64,000 nucleotides of DNA, taken from assembly GCA_964574815.1 (NCBI GenBank), contig CAZNPL010000001.1, forward strand, positions 1 to 64,000, in the 5' to 3' direction. Below are positions 55,940 to 64,000 of this stretch, one piece after another. The position numbers and the translations under genes are program-made. Source of the stretch: CAZNPL01 sp964574815 (lineage in GTDB: Bacteria > Planctomycetota > Phycisphaerae > UBA1845). Below the pieces are notes generated by a model. That model saw only the letters and a program-made list of their open reading frames with translations, did no database searches and was not told where the DNA came from. Every line of letters starts with the position of its first letter. Position 1 is the first letter of the stretch.

Positions 55940-57841
55940 GTGACCACAGACACGACAGGACACCCCGGCCCCCAGCCCGAAAACACGCCCCCCAGGTCGC
56001 TCCTCGAAAACCTCCCCTGGCGAAAGGTTCTCATCTGGGGCCTGTTCCTCCTGGCCATCTACACCCTCCGACACCTTTTCTTCATCATCTTCATGACCTT
56101 CCTCCTCTCCTTCCTCGTCCGCATGGTCGTTGTCTCCATCGCCCGCCGCCTCTCCCCCCACCGAGAACGCCCCTGGATGGAACGCCTGCTCACCCTCGTC
56201 ACATTCGCCGGCCTCGTCGCCGCCGGCTGGGCCGCGTTCGATTTCTTCGCCCCACGCATCTTCGAGCAGGGCCGAGCCCTCGTCGCCCGCCTCGAAAACA
56301 CCCAGCCCCAGGCCGCAATCCGAGACCTCCGCAACCGCACCGTCGGCGCATACCTCTTCCGCCGCGAATACGGAAAACCTTCCGACCAGCGCTACCAGGA
56401 GGCCCTGGCCGAATACGAAGAGGAGGGCCGCCGAGGGGAAGGGCTATACGAGCGCTTCGAGGTGCTGTCCCGTACCCTCGAAACCGAATTCGAGAAAGAA
56501 TACGACGAAGCCAAAAAGCTTCGCATGCAGGAGGAAATGATCGAGGCCGGACCCCGCGGAAACGAATTCGATCGCTGGTTCATCCGTGAGAAAGCGCCCG
56601 AGCTGTTCGAAGAGAGACACGAGTTCTACGTGGAACAATGGGCCACCGACTTCATCGCCGAAAAGGGGCCCGTCGAATTCGCGAAACTAGCCGATAAACC
56701 GGGCTTCACCGAGAAACGCGACGAACAGATCCTGGAGAACATACTGCAGAACGTCAAGGATGATCCCGACCGCTTTGCCGAAATGATCGAGGACTGGAAG
56801 GAAACCACCAAAGCTCGGCGCTGGCGCGAGTTACGCGAGTCCCCCGAGTATCTCGTGCACTTCAAGGAGTTCTTCGAGCAGCAACGTGCTGAGAAGCCCC
56901 GCGTCTACCCCTTCGACTTCCAGACCTACATGGCCCTGCAACAAGCCTACCCCGACAAACAAAAGTTCATGAGCGTCCTCGCCGAGCAGGGCAACGCTCA
57001 AACCCAGGCGCCCCAGGAAGAGGAACTCGACGACGAACTCCTCGCCCAGGACTTCGAGATGAAAAAGCAGGACGAACTCGCCGAAGAGTGGTGGACCACC
57101 GACCCAATAGCCCTCTGGATCCGAGGCCAGATCCGCGAAGACCTGCCCAAGGGCGTCGCCACACTCGCCGGCTGGGGCCAGGAGGCCATCCACTACGCTG
57201 CCACCATCCCCATCCAGTTAGTCACCGCGCTGCTGCTCACCGTCTTCATCACCTTCGACATGACCAAGATCAAACGCCAGTTTCACCGCCTCCACGAAAC
57301 GCGCATGCGAAACGTCTACACCGAGATCGCCCCGGGCCTGGTCATCTTTGCCCGCCTCATGGGCCGGGCCTTCCTCGCCCAGGGCCTCATCGCCGTCTTC
57401 AACGCCCTACTCACCTTTTTCGTGCTCTGGCTCCTCGAAGTCGAAAACGCCTTCTTCCTCTGCGCCATCGTCTTCGCCTGCAGCTTCATCCCCGTCCTCG
57501 GCGTCATCATATCGAGCGTCCCCATCGCCCTGATGGCCATCCTTCAGCCCGACGGCTCGCTCTGGCTCGCCGCACAGACCGTCATCGGCATCATCATCAT
57601 CCACTTGATCGAGTCGAGCCTCCTGAACCCCAAGATCGTCGGCAACGTCCTGCACGTGCACCCCTTCATGGTCCTCGCCGTCCTGACCATCGGAGAGCAC
57701 TTCTTCGGCATCTGGGGCCTGCTCCTCGCCGTCCCGGTCTGGGTGTTCATCTTCCGAGTCGCCATCCTGAACGAGGAGATCCCCGGAATTACCGACCCCG
57801 CCCCCGAAGCAGGCCTGACCGCCGAGGCCAATGTATCATAG
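55940..57841 (+). CDS. AI-2E family permease with a large charged insertion
   Basis: 633 aa from GTG 55940, which has GGAGA 8 bases upstream; ATG 55913 is possible but unsupported. The ends match the AI-2E/PerM family: helices at about residues 25-75 and 88-105, then from about 420 the typical WGQEAIHYAATIPIQLVTALLLTVFITFDM, LMGRAFLAQGLIAVFNALLTF, FIPVLGVIISSVP and IHLIESSLLNPKIVG. Members are usually near 350 aa. Here the central loop carries about 270 extra residues (about 130-410), very rich in Glu, Lys and Arg and probably coiled coil. Transport substrate unknown; the AI-2 name does not fix it. Confidence 0.8.
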   Translation: MTTDTTGHPGPQPENTPPRSLLENLPWRKVLIWGLFLLAIYTLRHLFFIIFMTFLLSFLVRMVVVSIARRLSPHRERPWMERLLTLVTFAGLVAAGWAAFDFFAPRIFEQGRALVARLENTQPQAAIRDLRNRTVGAYLFRREYGKPSDQRYQEALAEYEEEGRRGEGLYERFEVLSRTLETEFEKEYDEAKKLRMQEEMIEAGPRGNEFDRWFIREKAPELFEERHEFYVEQWATDFIAEKGPVEFAKLADKPGFTEKRDEQILENILQNVKDDPDRFAEMIEDWKETTKARRWRELRESPEYLVHFKEFFEQQRAEKPRVYPFDFQTYMALQQAYPDKQKFMSVLAEQGNAQTQAPQEEELDDELLAQDFEMKKQDELAEEWWTTDPIALWIRGQIREDLPKGVATLAGWGQEAIHYAATIPIQLVTALLLTVFITFDMTKIKRQFHRLHETRMRNVYTEIAPGLVIFARLMGRAFLAQGLIAVFNALLTFFVLWLLEVENAFFLCAIVFACSFIPVLGVIISSVPIALMAILQPDGSLWLAAQTVIGIIIIHLIESSLLNPKIVGNVLHVHPFMVLAVLTIGEHFFGIWGLLLAVPVWVFIFRVAILNEEIPGITDPAPEAGLTAEANVS

Positions 57842-58087
57842 TAGTGTATATATCATAGTATGGCGCTTCGGGTGCCATACCCACGCTCGCGTGGGCATGC
57901 TGAATTCACCGCCGGGTGCCCCACCCTTTCCAAAGGAAAGGCGGGGGGACGGAAAAAAAGGGCCAATCGCGGGAGTGCCCCATCCTTTCCGAAGGGAAGG
58001 GTGGGGGACGGAATGAAAAGAGCCCAATTCTCTCCGAAGCAGCGACCGCGGTCTCAACGTACGGCGGGCTCCGCCTTCCACCCCGAC
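57842..58087. repeat. Palindromes between convergent AI-2E and serS genes
   Basis: CCCACGC / GCGTGGG with loop TC at 57880-57897, then two related units in direct orientation. These are CCCCACCCTTTCC / GGAAAGGCGGGG at 57919-57952 and CCCCATCCTTTCC / GGGAAGGGTGGGG at 57975-58011, both preceded by GTG and followed by GACGGAA. A 10-base direct repeat TATCATAGTA occurs at 57834 and 57851. They may serve as terminators for the convergent genes. Confidence 0.75.
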
Positions 58088-59422
58088 TCACCCCCGACGC
58101 TCAATCCGCTCCCTGCCGTTCATATAAGCCCGCAGCGCCCGCGGGATCGTCACCGTCCCGTCACGGTTCTGATTGATCTCGAGAAGTGGAATCAGGATCC
58201 GCGGCGAAGCAATCACCGTATTGTTTAACGTATGACAATACCGAACCTTCTTCGCCCCATCCCGATACCGCAGCATCAACCGCCGCGCCTGAAACTCATG
58301 AAACCGCGACGCCGAATGAGTCTCGCCGTAGCTCCCCCGCGACGGCATCCACGTCTCGATGTCGAACTTCTGCACCTGCCCCTGGCCAAGATCACCGGTG
58401 CATACATTGACCACTCGGTACGGCAGCTCCAGCTCCCGCATCACGTCTTCCGCATTCTGCAAAATCTCATCATGAAACTGCCGGCTTATCTCCTCGTCAT
58501 TCGGGCCGACGATCACTTGCTCCACCTTGTCGAACAGATGAATGCGATAGAGACCCGCCGTGTCCTTCCCGGCCGCCCCGGCCTCCCGCCGAAAACACGG
58601 GCTCGTCGCGCAGTAACGCAGCGGAAGATCCGACTCGCTGAGAATCTCCCCACAGTGGTACGCCGTCAGCGACACCTCCGCTGTCCCCACCAGCGACAGC
58701 TCATCCCGCTCGCACAGATACGCCTGATCGCGCCCTATGGGAAAGTACCCCGTCCCCGTCATCATCTCCTCGCGGACCAGCACCGGTACCAGCAACGGGA
58801 CGAATCCGCGAGCGACCATCATATCCTGGGCCAGTCGCAGCACCGCCTGGTGCAACAACGCGCCGTCCCCCTTCAGCACGTAGTTCCGCGTCCCCGCCAG
58901 CCGAACGCCCCGCTCGATGTCGATGATGTCGAGCTCCTGCCCCAGCGCGACATGATCCTTCGGCTCGAAGTCGAACGCAGGAATCTCACCAACCCGCCTG
59001 ATCTCCACGTTCTCCGTATCATCCGCCCCCACCGGAACGTCCGCCGCCGCCGGCTGAGGCACCGTCAGCATGAGCGCGTTGAACTCCTCAACGACCGCCC
59101 GCTCGCGCTCCTCGAGCGGCTTGACCGCCGCCTTGACTTCGTTCAGCTCCTCCTGGATCTTCGCCGCCTCGGCCTTCAGCTCCTCCGGTGACTTACCACC
59201 CTCAATCGCCCGCTTGTACCAGTCCGACTTCGGATTGCGATAAAGCGCAAGCTGCTGCCCGCCCTCCCGGCTGCGCGTCCGCAATCCCTCGAGCTCCTGC
59301 TGAATGCGCCGCCGCTCCGCATCGACCTCCAGAAGCCGATCGACGTCGCACGCTACCTTCTTGGCCTCGGCCGCCTGCTTGATCTGCTCGGGTTGTTCCC
59401 GGATGAACTTGATGTCCAGCAT
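58088..59422 (-). CDS. serS: Seryl-tRNA synthetase
   Basis: 444 aa class II synthetase. The N-terminal tRNA-binding coiled coil starts MLDIKFIREQPEQIKQAAEAKK, so ATG 59422 is chosen over an upstream ATG at 59452. Catalytic motifs are TGYFPIGRDQAYL..DELSLVGTAEVSLTAYH, motif 2 CFRREAGAAGKDTAGLYRIHLFDKVE and motif 3 with NNTVIASPRILIPLLEINQN. It charges tRNA-Ser and tRNA-Sec. Single gene, no obvious leader structure. Confidence 0.96.
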   Translation of the reverse strand: MLDIKFIREQPEQIKQAAEAKKVACDVDRLLEVDAERRRIQQELEGLRTRSREGGQQLALYRNPKSDWYKRAIEGGKSPEELKAEAAKIQEELNEVKAAVKPLEERERAVVEEFNALMLTVPQPAAADVPVGADDTENVEIRRVGEIPAFDFEPKDHVALGQELDIIDIERGVRLAGTRNYVLKGDGALLHQAVLRLAQDMMVARGFVPLLVPVLVREEMMTGTGYFPIGRDQAYLCERDELSLVGTAEVSLTAYHCGEILSESDLPLRYCATSPCFRREAGAAGKDTAGLYRIHLFDKVEQVIVGPNDEEISRQFHDEILQNAEDVMRELELPYRVVNVCTGDLGQGQVQKFDIETWMPSRGSYGETHSASRFHEFQARRLMLRYRDGAKKVRYCHTLNNTVIASPRILIPLLEINQNRDGTVTIPRALRAYMNGRERIERRG

Positions 59423-59545
59423 CGCGTCGTGTCCGTAATGCCGCCGCGTCAATTACTTGAAGGAAGCTTTCTTGTGCATGCCACGCCCGGTGTCAAGCCC
59501 GTCGCGTTGTTCGCCGCGTGAACCTGACGTAGACTGCCGCTCACC

Positions 59546-60214
59546 ATGAGCCTCACCGTAGACGTCGTCAGCATCGGAACACTGAGCCGGAACCCCTTCT
59601 GGAACGAGACCGCTCCGGTAAGGACCGCCCACGCCACATCCACCCTCATCCGTGACGGCAGCACCACCATGCTCATCGACCCGTCCCCTCCGCCCGACCT
59701 CCTGCGCCACCGACTCGACGAGCGCACCGGACTGAAACCCGAACAGATCGACCTCGTATTTCTCACCAGCTTCCGCCCCGTCCATCGCCGAGGCCTCACC
59801 CTCTTCGAGCAGGCCGACTGGCTCATCAGCGGCACCGAGCGCGACTTTATGACCGAATCCCTCAACGAGGTCCTCCACGGCGCCCGCCCCGGAACCGAAG
59901 AGGTCTCACTCGAAGAGCTTGAAGTAGAGATGGAACTGCTGGGACGACTCCAACCCGCAGCCGATGAGGTGACGCCCGCAGTGGACCTCTTCCCCACACA
60001 CGGCCCCGCCCCAGGCCACGCCAGCCTGATCGTCAAGGCCTCCAAAACCGTCGTCATCGCCGGCGACGCCGTCCTCACGCGCGATTACTTCGACCATAAC
60101 CGCATCTGGGAGCATTCAACCGACCCCGAGGCCGCCAAGGAGTCCTTCCGCGAGCTGCGCGAGATCGCCGACGTCATCATCCCCGGCCACGACAACGTCA
60201 TGCTCATCGGATAA
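59546..60214 (+). CDS. Metallo-beta-lactamase-fold protein with degenerate metal motif
   Basis: 222 aa. The fold is recognisable: STTMLIDPS near residue 50, LVFLTSFRPVHRRGLTLFEQADWLIS, FPTHGPAPGHASLIV, TVVIAGDAVLTRDYFD and IIPGHDNVML. In active members the second strand ends HxHxDH; here the equivalent is S75-F-R-P-V-H80, losing three metal ligands, while later His/Asp positions remain. It may bind one metal, use another chemistry or be non-catalytic. ATG 59546 is 123 bases from serS, divergent. Substrate unknown. Confidence 0.72.
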   Translation: MSLTVDVVSIGTLSRNPFWNETAPVRTAHATSTLIRDGSTTMLIDPSPPPDLLRHRLDERTGLKPEQIDLVFLTSFRPVHRRGLTLFEQADWLISGTERDFMTESLNEVLHGARPGTEEVSLEELEVEMELLGRLQPAADEVTPAVDLFPTHGPAPGHASLIVKASKTVVIAGDAVLTRDYFDHNRIWEHSTDPEAAKESFRELREIADVIIPGHDNVMLIG

Positions 60215-60297
60215 CAAAATACAACCGCATGCTTTTGATGCCCCTGTCTCGACTTGTATGATGAGTTGGAGACCTGACCCGGAACCGTTGACCGGTG

Positions 60298-60322
60298 GCA
60301 CTGGCGGCTTGTCCGCCAGTGC
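60298..60322. repeat. Perfect GCACTGGCGG palindrome
   Basis: Arms GCACTGGCGG / CCGCCAGTGC with loop CTTGT. It is the best copy of the family also seen imperfectly at 21376 and in pieces near 44600. It lies 90 bases before the second HtrA gene, in a 200-base spacer with nothing else recognised. Confidence 0.8.
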
Positions 60323-60414
60323 TTCGCCTCCTTCAACTTGGTTTTCGGATAGGTTGCAGACAGGCGTCGGCACCGCGTCGATGCCGACCCCGCGCACAAG
60401 ACGAGCCGGATCAC

Positions 60415-61638
60415 ATGACAAGCCGTACGGTACTGAGACAGTTCCTCGTCGCCTTCCTGGGCACCGTGCTGATCGCCAGCGTCCTGCTGCAAACCGCCGT
60501 CCCCGAACGAATCGCCTACCAGATCCAGAAGGGACGACTCCGGGCCATGTCAGAGGCCCTTCCTTCCCACGAGCAGATGGAACAGCTCAACCGCCCGAAC
60601 CGGGTCGTCGCCGAACTCGTCACGCCGGCCGTCGTGCGCGTCGCCGTGACGCGTGAAATCCGAATGGCCGACGCCGAACGCCTGCTGGCCAGATCCGCCG
60701 AAGACGATCACGACTTCGACTTCGAGGAGACCCATCCCTGGCTGAGAGACGACACCGGGAACGCCCCCGAAGGCGAGCGCCCGGACCTGTTCGAAGTTCA
60801 GGAAACCGGCAGCGGCTTCGTCTTCGACGCCGAGCAGGGACACGTGCTGACCAACTACCACGTGCTCGACGGCGGCGACCGCGTCGAAGTCTACCTGCGC
60901 GACGGGCGACGCTACGAAGCGGAGGTCGTGGGCGTTGACCCCGCCACCGATCTGGCCGTCCTGTCCATCCCGCCCGAGCGGCTGCACGAAATCGAGTTCG
61001 GCGACAGCCAGTCGCTGGCCGTCGGAGACGACGTCTTCGCCATCGGAAATCCCTTCGGCCTCGACGGCACCTTCAGCCGCGGAATCGTCAGCGCCCTCGG
61101 ACGCTCGACCTTCATCCGCAACGTCCGCTACCAGGGCTTCATCCAGACCGACGCGGTCATCAACCCCGGCAACAGCGGCGGGCCGCTGGTCAATCGGCGC
61201 GGCGAGGTCATCGGCGTGAACACGGCCATCGCCACCGACACGGGCCGCTTCGACGGCGTCGGCTTCGCCATCCCCTCCTCGCGCGTCGTGGGCCTGCTTC
61301 CCAAACTCCTCACCGGCGAGCGCATCGTCCGCGGCTTCCTTGGCGTCGGCACGATCGACATCCGAGACGACCGCCAACTCGCCGAATCCCTCGGCTGGAC
61401 CAAAAACCACGGGCTCATCGTCACCAGCGTATGGCCAAACAGCCCGGCCGCCGAAGCCGGGCTCGAGATGAACGACATCCTGGTCGAGGTGGACGGCGAA
61501 AAAATCGCCAGCGGCACTGAGCTGATGGACCTCGTCGCCCTCATCGAGCCCGGAACCCAGTCGAACGTCACCTACTGGCGCAACGGCCGCCTGACCACGG
61601 TAAAGGTAGAAATCGCCCGCCGCCCACAAGGCATCTAG
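60415..61638 (+). CDS. HtrA/Deg-family serine protease with one PDZ
   Basis: 407 aa from ATG 60415; the upstream open frame is ignored because the membrane anchor FLVAFLGTVLIASVLL begins right after this start. H149 is in LTNYHVLDGG, the aspartate in ATDLAVLSI and S254 in NPGNSGGPLVNRR. One PDZ domain follows (LIVTSVWPNSPAAEAGLEMNDILVEVDG). Between anchor and protease is an acidic segment (residues about 90-125, DDHDFDFEE). It is a second envelope protease besides 27237, with clearly different flanks, so probably a different substrate set. Confidence 0.9.
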   Translation: MTSRTVLRQFLVAFLGTVLIASVLLQTAVPERIAYQIQKGRLRAMSEALPSHEQMEQLNRPNRVVAELVTPAVVRVAVTREIRMADAERLLARSAEDDHDFDFEETHPWLRDDTGNAPEGERPDLFEVQETGSGFVFDAEQGHVLTNYHVLDGGDRVEVYLRDGRRYEAEVVGVDPATDLAVLSIPPERLHEIEFGDSQSLAVGDDVFAIGNPFGLDGTFSRGIVSALGRSTFIRNVRYQGFIQTDAVINPGNSGGPLVNRRGEVIGVNTAIATDTGRFDGVGFAIPSSRVVGLLPKLLTGERIVRGFLGVGTIDIRDDRQLAESLGWTKNHGLIVTSVWPNSPAAEAGLEMNDILVEVDGEKIASGTELMDLVALIEPGTQSNVTYWRNGRLTTVKVEIARRPQGI

Positions 61639-61830
61639 CCCGCCGTCCCTGCCCTACCCGCGATCCGTCGCAAGCGCTCGTTTATCCCGCTCTCGCTGCT
61701 GCGCGACGAGTGTCTGGACAAACTGCCCGATCGGACTGACATTACAACTTCCGACCGCCGCGCTATGCTGCACGACGAGGCGTGAATTAGGCGCAGTGCG
61801 GGAGCAAGCCTTTCTTCACACGGAGTTAGG

Positions 61831-64000
61831 ATGATGTACAAATCAGCTCGATTGGTTTTGGCCCTTCGTAAGGCGTACCTGTTCATCTCATTGGGCTTGC
61901 TTGCCACTGCATCGGCAACCGCCCAGCCGGAAACGACCGCGACCCAACCGGAAGAGCACGAATCCGGCCTGCCCGCAACAATGTCGGGCTTCGCCGATGA
62001 GGGCGTCTTCCACCTCTACAAGAACGAGTCGCGCCTCGCGACAATGACCTTCACCTGGAAGAAGGACGGTTCGTTCAACGGCAAATCCACGCTCACCATG
62101 GCCGGCCAGAGCGTCGACAGCAGCATCCGATGCGAGCCGGACCAGGACGGACGATGGCTGACCATCTCGATGGAGACGCCGCTCGGCCCGGTCGAGGTGC
62201 AGCGCGACGGCTCAAAAGCCACCATCACCCACAAGGACGAAACCGAGACCCTTATGCTCAAACCAGGCACGATGCTGTTCGAAAACTTCACACCTGCGCT
62301 CATGAGCCAGGCCGTGCGGGCGTACGACTTCGAAAAAGGCGGCAAGCAGGAGTTTCCACTGTTCATCGTACCCGCCGTAGTGATGGAAGCCTCGCTCGAG
62401 TTCAAGGACCAGGTCGAGCGCACCGTCGAAGGACGGGACATGACCTTCCGGCGCCTTACCTACGGCGTACCCGGTGTCGACGTCACCGTGTGGGCCGACA
62501 AGGCAGGCCGCATCTATCTTGGCGACGTGCCGTCACAACACGCCGCCTACGTGCGCGAAGGCTACGAATCGCTGCGCGTAACCCCCGAGACAAACCCCCT
62601 CCTCTCAAAGCCCACATTCGAGGTCACCGAAAAACGCGGCGTCATGGTGGCCATGCGCGACGGCGTCGAACTCGCTACCGACATCTACCTGCCGAAGGAC
62701 GACGGCCCCTTCCCCGTCATCCTCGTGCGTACGCCCTACAAGAAGGAAATGGTCGAGCTCCAGGCCCACTTCTACGCCCGCCGGGGCTACGCAGTCGCCG
62801 TTCAGGACTGCCGAGGCCGGTTCGCCTCGAAGGGCACCTGGGAGCCTTTCGTCAACGAGCCGAAAGACGGATACGACACGATCGAATGGCTCGCCAAACA
62901 ACCCTGGTCCACGGGCAAGGTCGGCATGATCGGTGCCTCGTACGTCGGCTGGGTCCAGTGGTGGGCGGCCCGCGAGCACCCGCCCCACCTCGTCACGATC
63001 ATCCCGAACGTGGCCCCGCCCGACCCGCTCTACAACATTCCCTACGAATACGGCGTGCTCTTCACGCTCGGCTCCATCTGGTGGGCGGACATCCTCGAGA
63101 GCGAGGCCACGGCCGATCTATCCGGAGCGGTCATCAGCGAAATTGGCGAAAAGAAGTATCACAAGCTCCTCATGCCGCTCCCCGTCATCGAGCTCGACAA
63201 GGCCGTCCTCGGCAAGGAAAACCCCTACTGGCGCAAGTGGATCAAGCACCCGCCTCACGATCCATATTGGGACCAGTGCGCATTCTTGAATCACCTCGGA
63301 AACGTCGACATCCCCGTCTTCCACCAGTCCGGCTGGTTCGACGGAGACGGCATCGGCAGCAAGCTCAACTACATGAAAATGGTCTCCCACGGCCATAAGC
63401 ACCAGAAACTCGTGCTCGGCCCCTGGGGACACACGTCAGAACCGCAACGCCGCGTGGGCGACCGCGACTTCGGCCCCAATGCCATCATCGACCTCCAGCG
63501 GCAATACCTGCGATGGTTCGACCGCTGGCTCAAGGGTGTGGACAACGGCATCGAGAAGGAACCTCTCGTTAAGATCTTCGTGATGGGCACGAACCAATGG
63601 CTGACCGGCGACAAGTACCCTCTTCCCGATTCGTACCTCGTAAGGTGGCACCTGCACAGCGACGGGGCGGCAAACTCGTCCAGGGGCGACGGGAGACTGT
63701 CGCGGGCGAGGCCATCCCGCGATTCCCGTCCCGATCACTACACCTACGATCCGGGCGACCCGACGCCGAGTCCGATTTACTACGAGGAGCCTGAGGAGGA
63801 TCGAGACAAGGTCAGATCGGTGGAAGAGAAGAAGGCGGAACGGGACGCCCACCACGAAAAAGTGACGCAGGAGCGCCGCGACATACTCGTTTATACGTCC
63901 AGGCCCTTGCCCGAAGACCTCACCTTCGCCGGGCCGATGACGGCGATGCTGTACGCGTCGTCGTCAGCCAAGGACACCGACTGGTTCGTCCGGCTCGTGG
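61831..64000 (+). CDS. CocE/NonD-family hydrolase with extra N-terminal domain (cut by window end)
   Basis: At least 723 codons, open at 64000. GGAG precedes the paired ATG at 61831/61834. A signal peptide (about 10-35) is followed by about 230 residues of beta-rich sequence of unknown fold. The X-Pro dipeptidyl-peptidase (S15)-type alpha/beta hydrolase then begins near VAMRDGVELATDIYLP. The nucleophile is S370 in IGASYVGWVQWW. The aspartate lies in SGWFDGDG and the histidine in GPWGHTSE, completing the triad. A charged insert (EEPEEDRDKVRSVEEKKAERD) precedes the beta-sandwich that the window cuts. Family members cleave acyl or peptide bonds; the substrate is not readable. Confidence 0.85.
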   Translation, partial: MMYKSARLVLALRKAYLFISLGLLATASATAQPETTATQPEEHESGLPATMSGFADEGVFHLYKNESRLATMTFTWKKDGSFNGKSTLTMAGQSVDSSIRCEPDQDGRWLTISMETPLGPVEVQRDGSKATITHKDETETLMLKPGTMLFENFTPALMSQAVRAYDFEKGGKQEFPLFIVPAVVMEASLEFKDQVERTVEGRDMTFRRLTYGVPGVDVTVWADKAGRIYLGDVPSQHAAYVREGYESLRVTPETNPLLSKPTFEVTEKRGVMVAMRDGVELATDIYLPKDDGPFPVILVRTPYKKEMVELQAHFYARRGYAVAVQDCRGRFASKGTWEPFVNEPKDGYDTIEWLAKQPWSTGKVGMIGASYVGWVQWWAAREHPPHLVTIIPNVAPPDPLYNIPYEYGVLFTLGSIWWADILESEATADLSGAVISEIGEKKYHKLLMPLPVIELDKAVLGKENPYWRKWIKHPPHDPYWDQCAFLNHLGNVDIPVFHQSGWFDGDGIGSKLNYMKMVSHGHKHQKLVLGPWGHTSEPQRRVGDRDFGPNAIIDLQRQYLRWFDRWLKGVDNGIEKEPLVKIFVMGTNQWLTGDKYPLPDSYLVRWHLHSDGAANSSRGDGRLSRARPSRDSRPDHYTYDPGDPTPSPIYYEEPEEDRDKVRSVEEKKAERDAHHEKVTQERRDILVYTSRPLPEDLTFAGPMTAMLYASSSAKDTDWFVRLV

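Noticed and set aside
55071..55943. Open frames of 270-290 codons in the spacer before the AI-2E gene
   Set aside because: They run through exact direct repeats, are Arg/Pro/Ser-rich and have no domain or ribosome site.

Overview
The window is a GC-rich bacterial chromosome segment with mostly single-copy housekeeping genes, short operons and wide spacers full of palindromes. Several features point to a Planctomycetota bacterium, perhaps near Phycisphaerae. These are the CxxCGYxLRG...CPECG zinc-ribbon membrane proteins (two here), a PEP-CTERM-type exported protein, an LPS Kdo transferase, an HUH-type RAYT transposase beside multi-hairpin repeats, and many GTGCCA/GGGTGGCCCAC/GTCCCGGAGGGAC intergenic palindromes. 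This placement is an inference; no rRNA is present.

Layout. 1-12192: a tRNA-Gly fragment, then addB-addA (DNA-break processing), the proline-catabolic fusion enzyme putA, and an ABC exporter pair. 12353-17302: pyrB (minus strand), waaA and acsA. 17747-23982: an exported VIT/VWA protein and a second VWA protein, then a response regulator/histidine kinase pair. 24115-28424: an ICMT-like methyltransferase, a zinc-ribbon membrane protein, an exported protein built from three repeats resembling the SecD P1-head domain, and an HtrA-type protease. 28773-38042: aroF (DAHP synthase), a small ferredoxin, a lipid kinase, an RluD-type pseudouridine synthase, thiO, gapA, pyrD, a second zinc-ribbon protein and the RAYT with its hairpin array. 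38043-48038: a FabH-like synthase, a SWIM/SNF2 helicase, an EamA transporter, a PEP-CTERM protein, a conserved 99-residue protein, and a UbiA-family prenyltransferase overlapping a DUF362 gene. 48173-51848: a small accessory patch with a VapBC45-like toxin-antitoxin pair and an OLD-type ATPase/TOPRIM protein, both probably defence or stability genes. 51913-64000: an exported Ig-like protein, an exported DJ-1/PfpI plus intradiol-dioxygenase-like fusion, a 1.8-kb spacer of decayed repeats, an AI-2E family permease with a large insertion, serS, a metallo-beta-lactamase-fold protein lacking its usual metal motif, a second HtrA protease, and a truncated CocE/NonD hydrolase.

The most unusual material is in repeats and architectures rather than in one large system. 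A 131-bp terminal-inverted-repeat element with a TTTA target duplication is inserted in the centre of a REP-like palindrome (45480-45712). One palindrome family keeps its stem while the stem sequence changes between copies. The RAYT is followed by three hairpins that all have GAA loops. The PfpI/intradiol fusion and the triple P1-head-like protein are the most notable proteins. All assignments come from reading motifs by eye; no database search was run.
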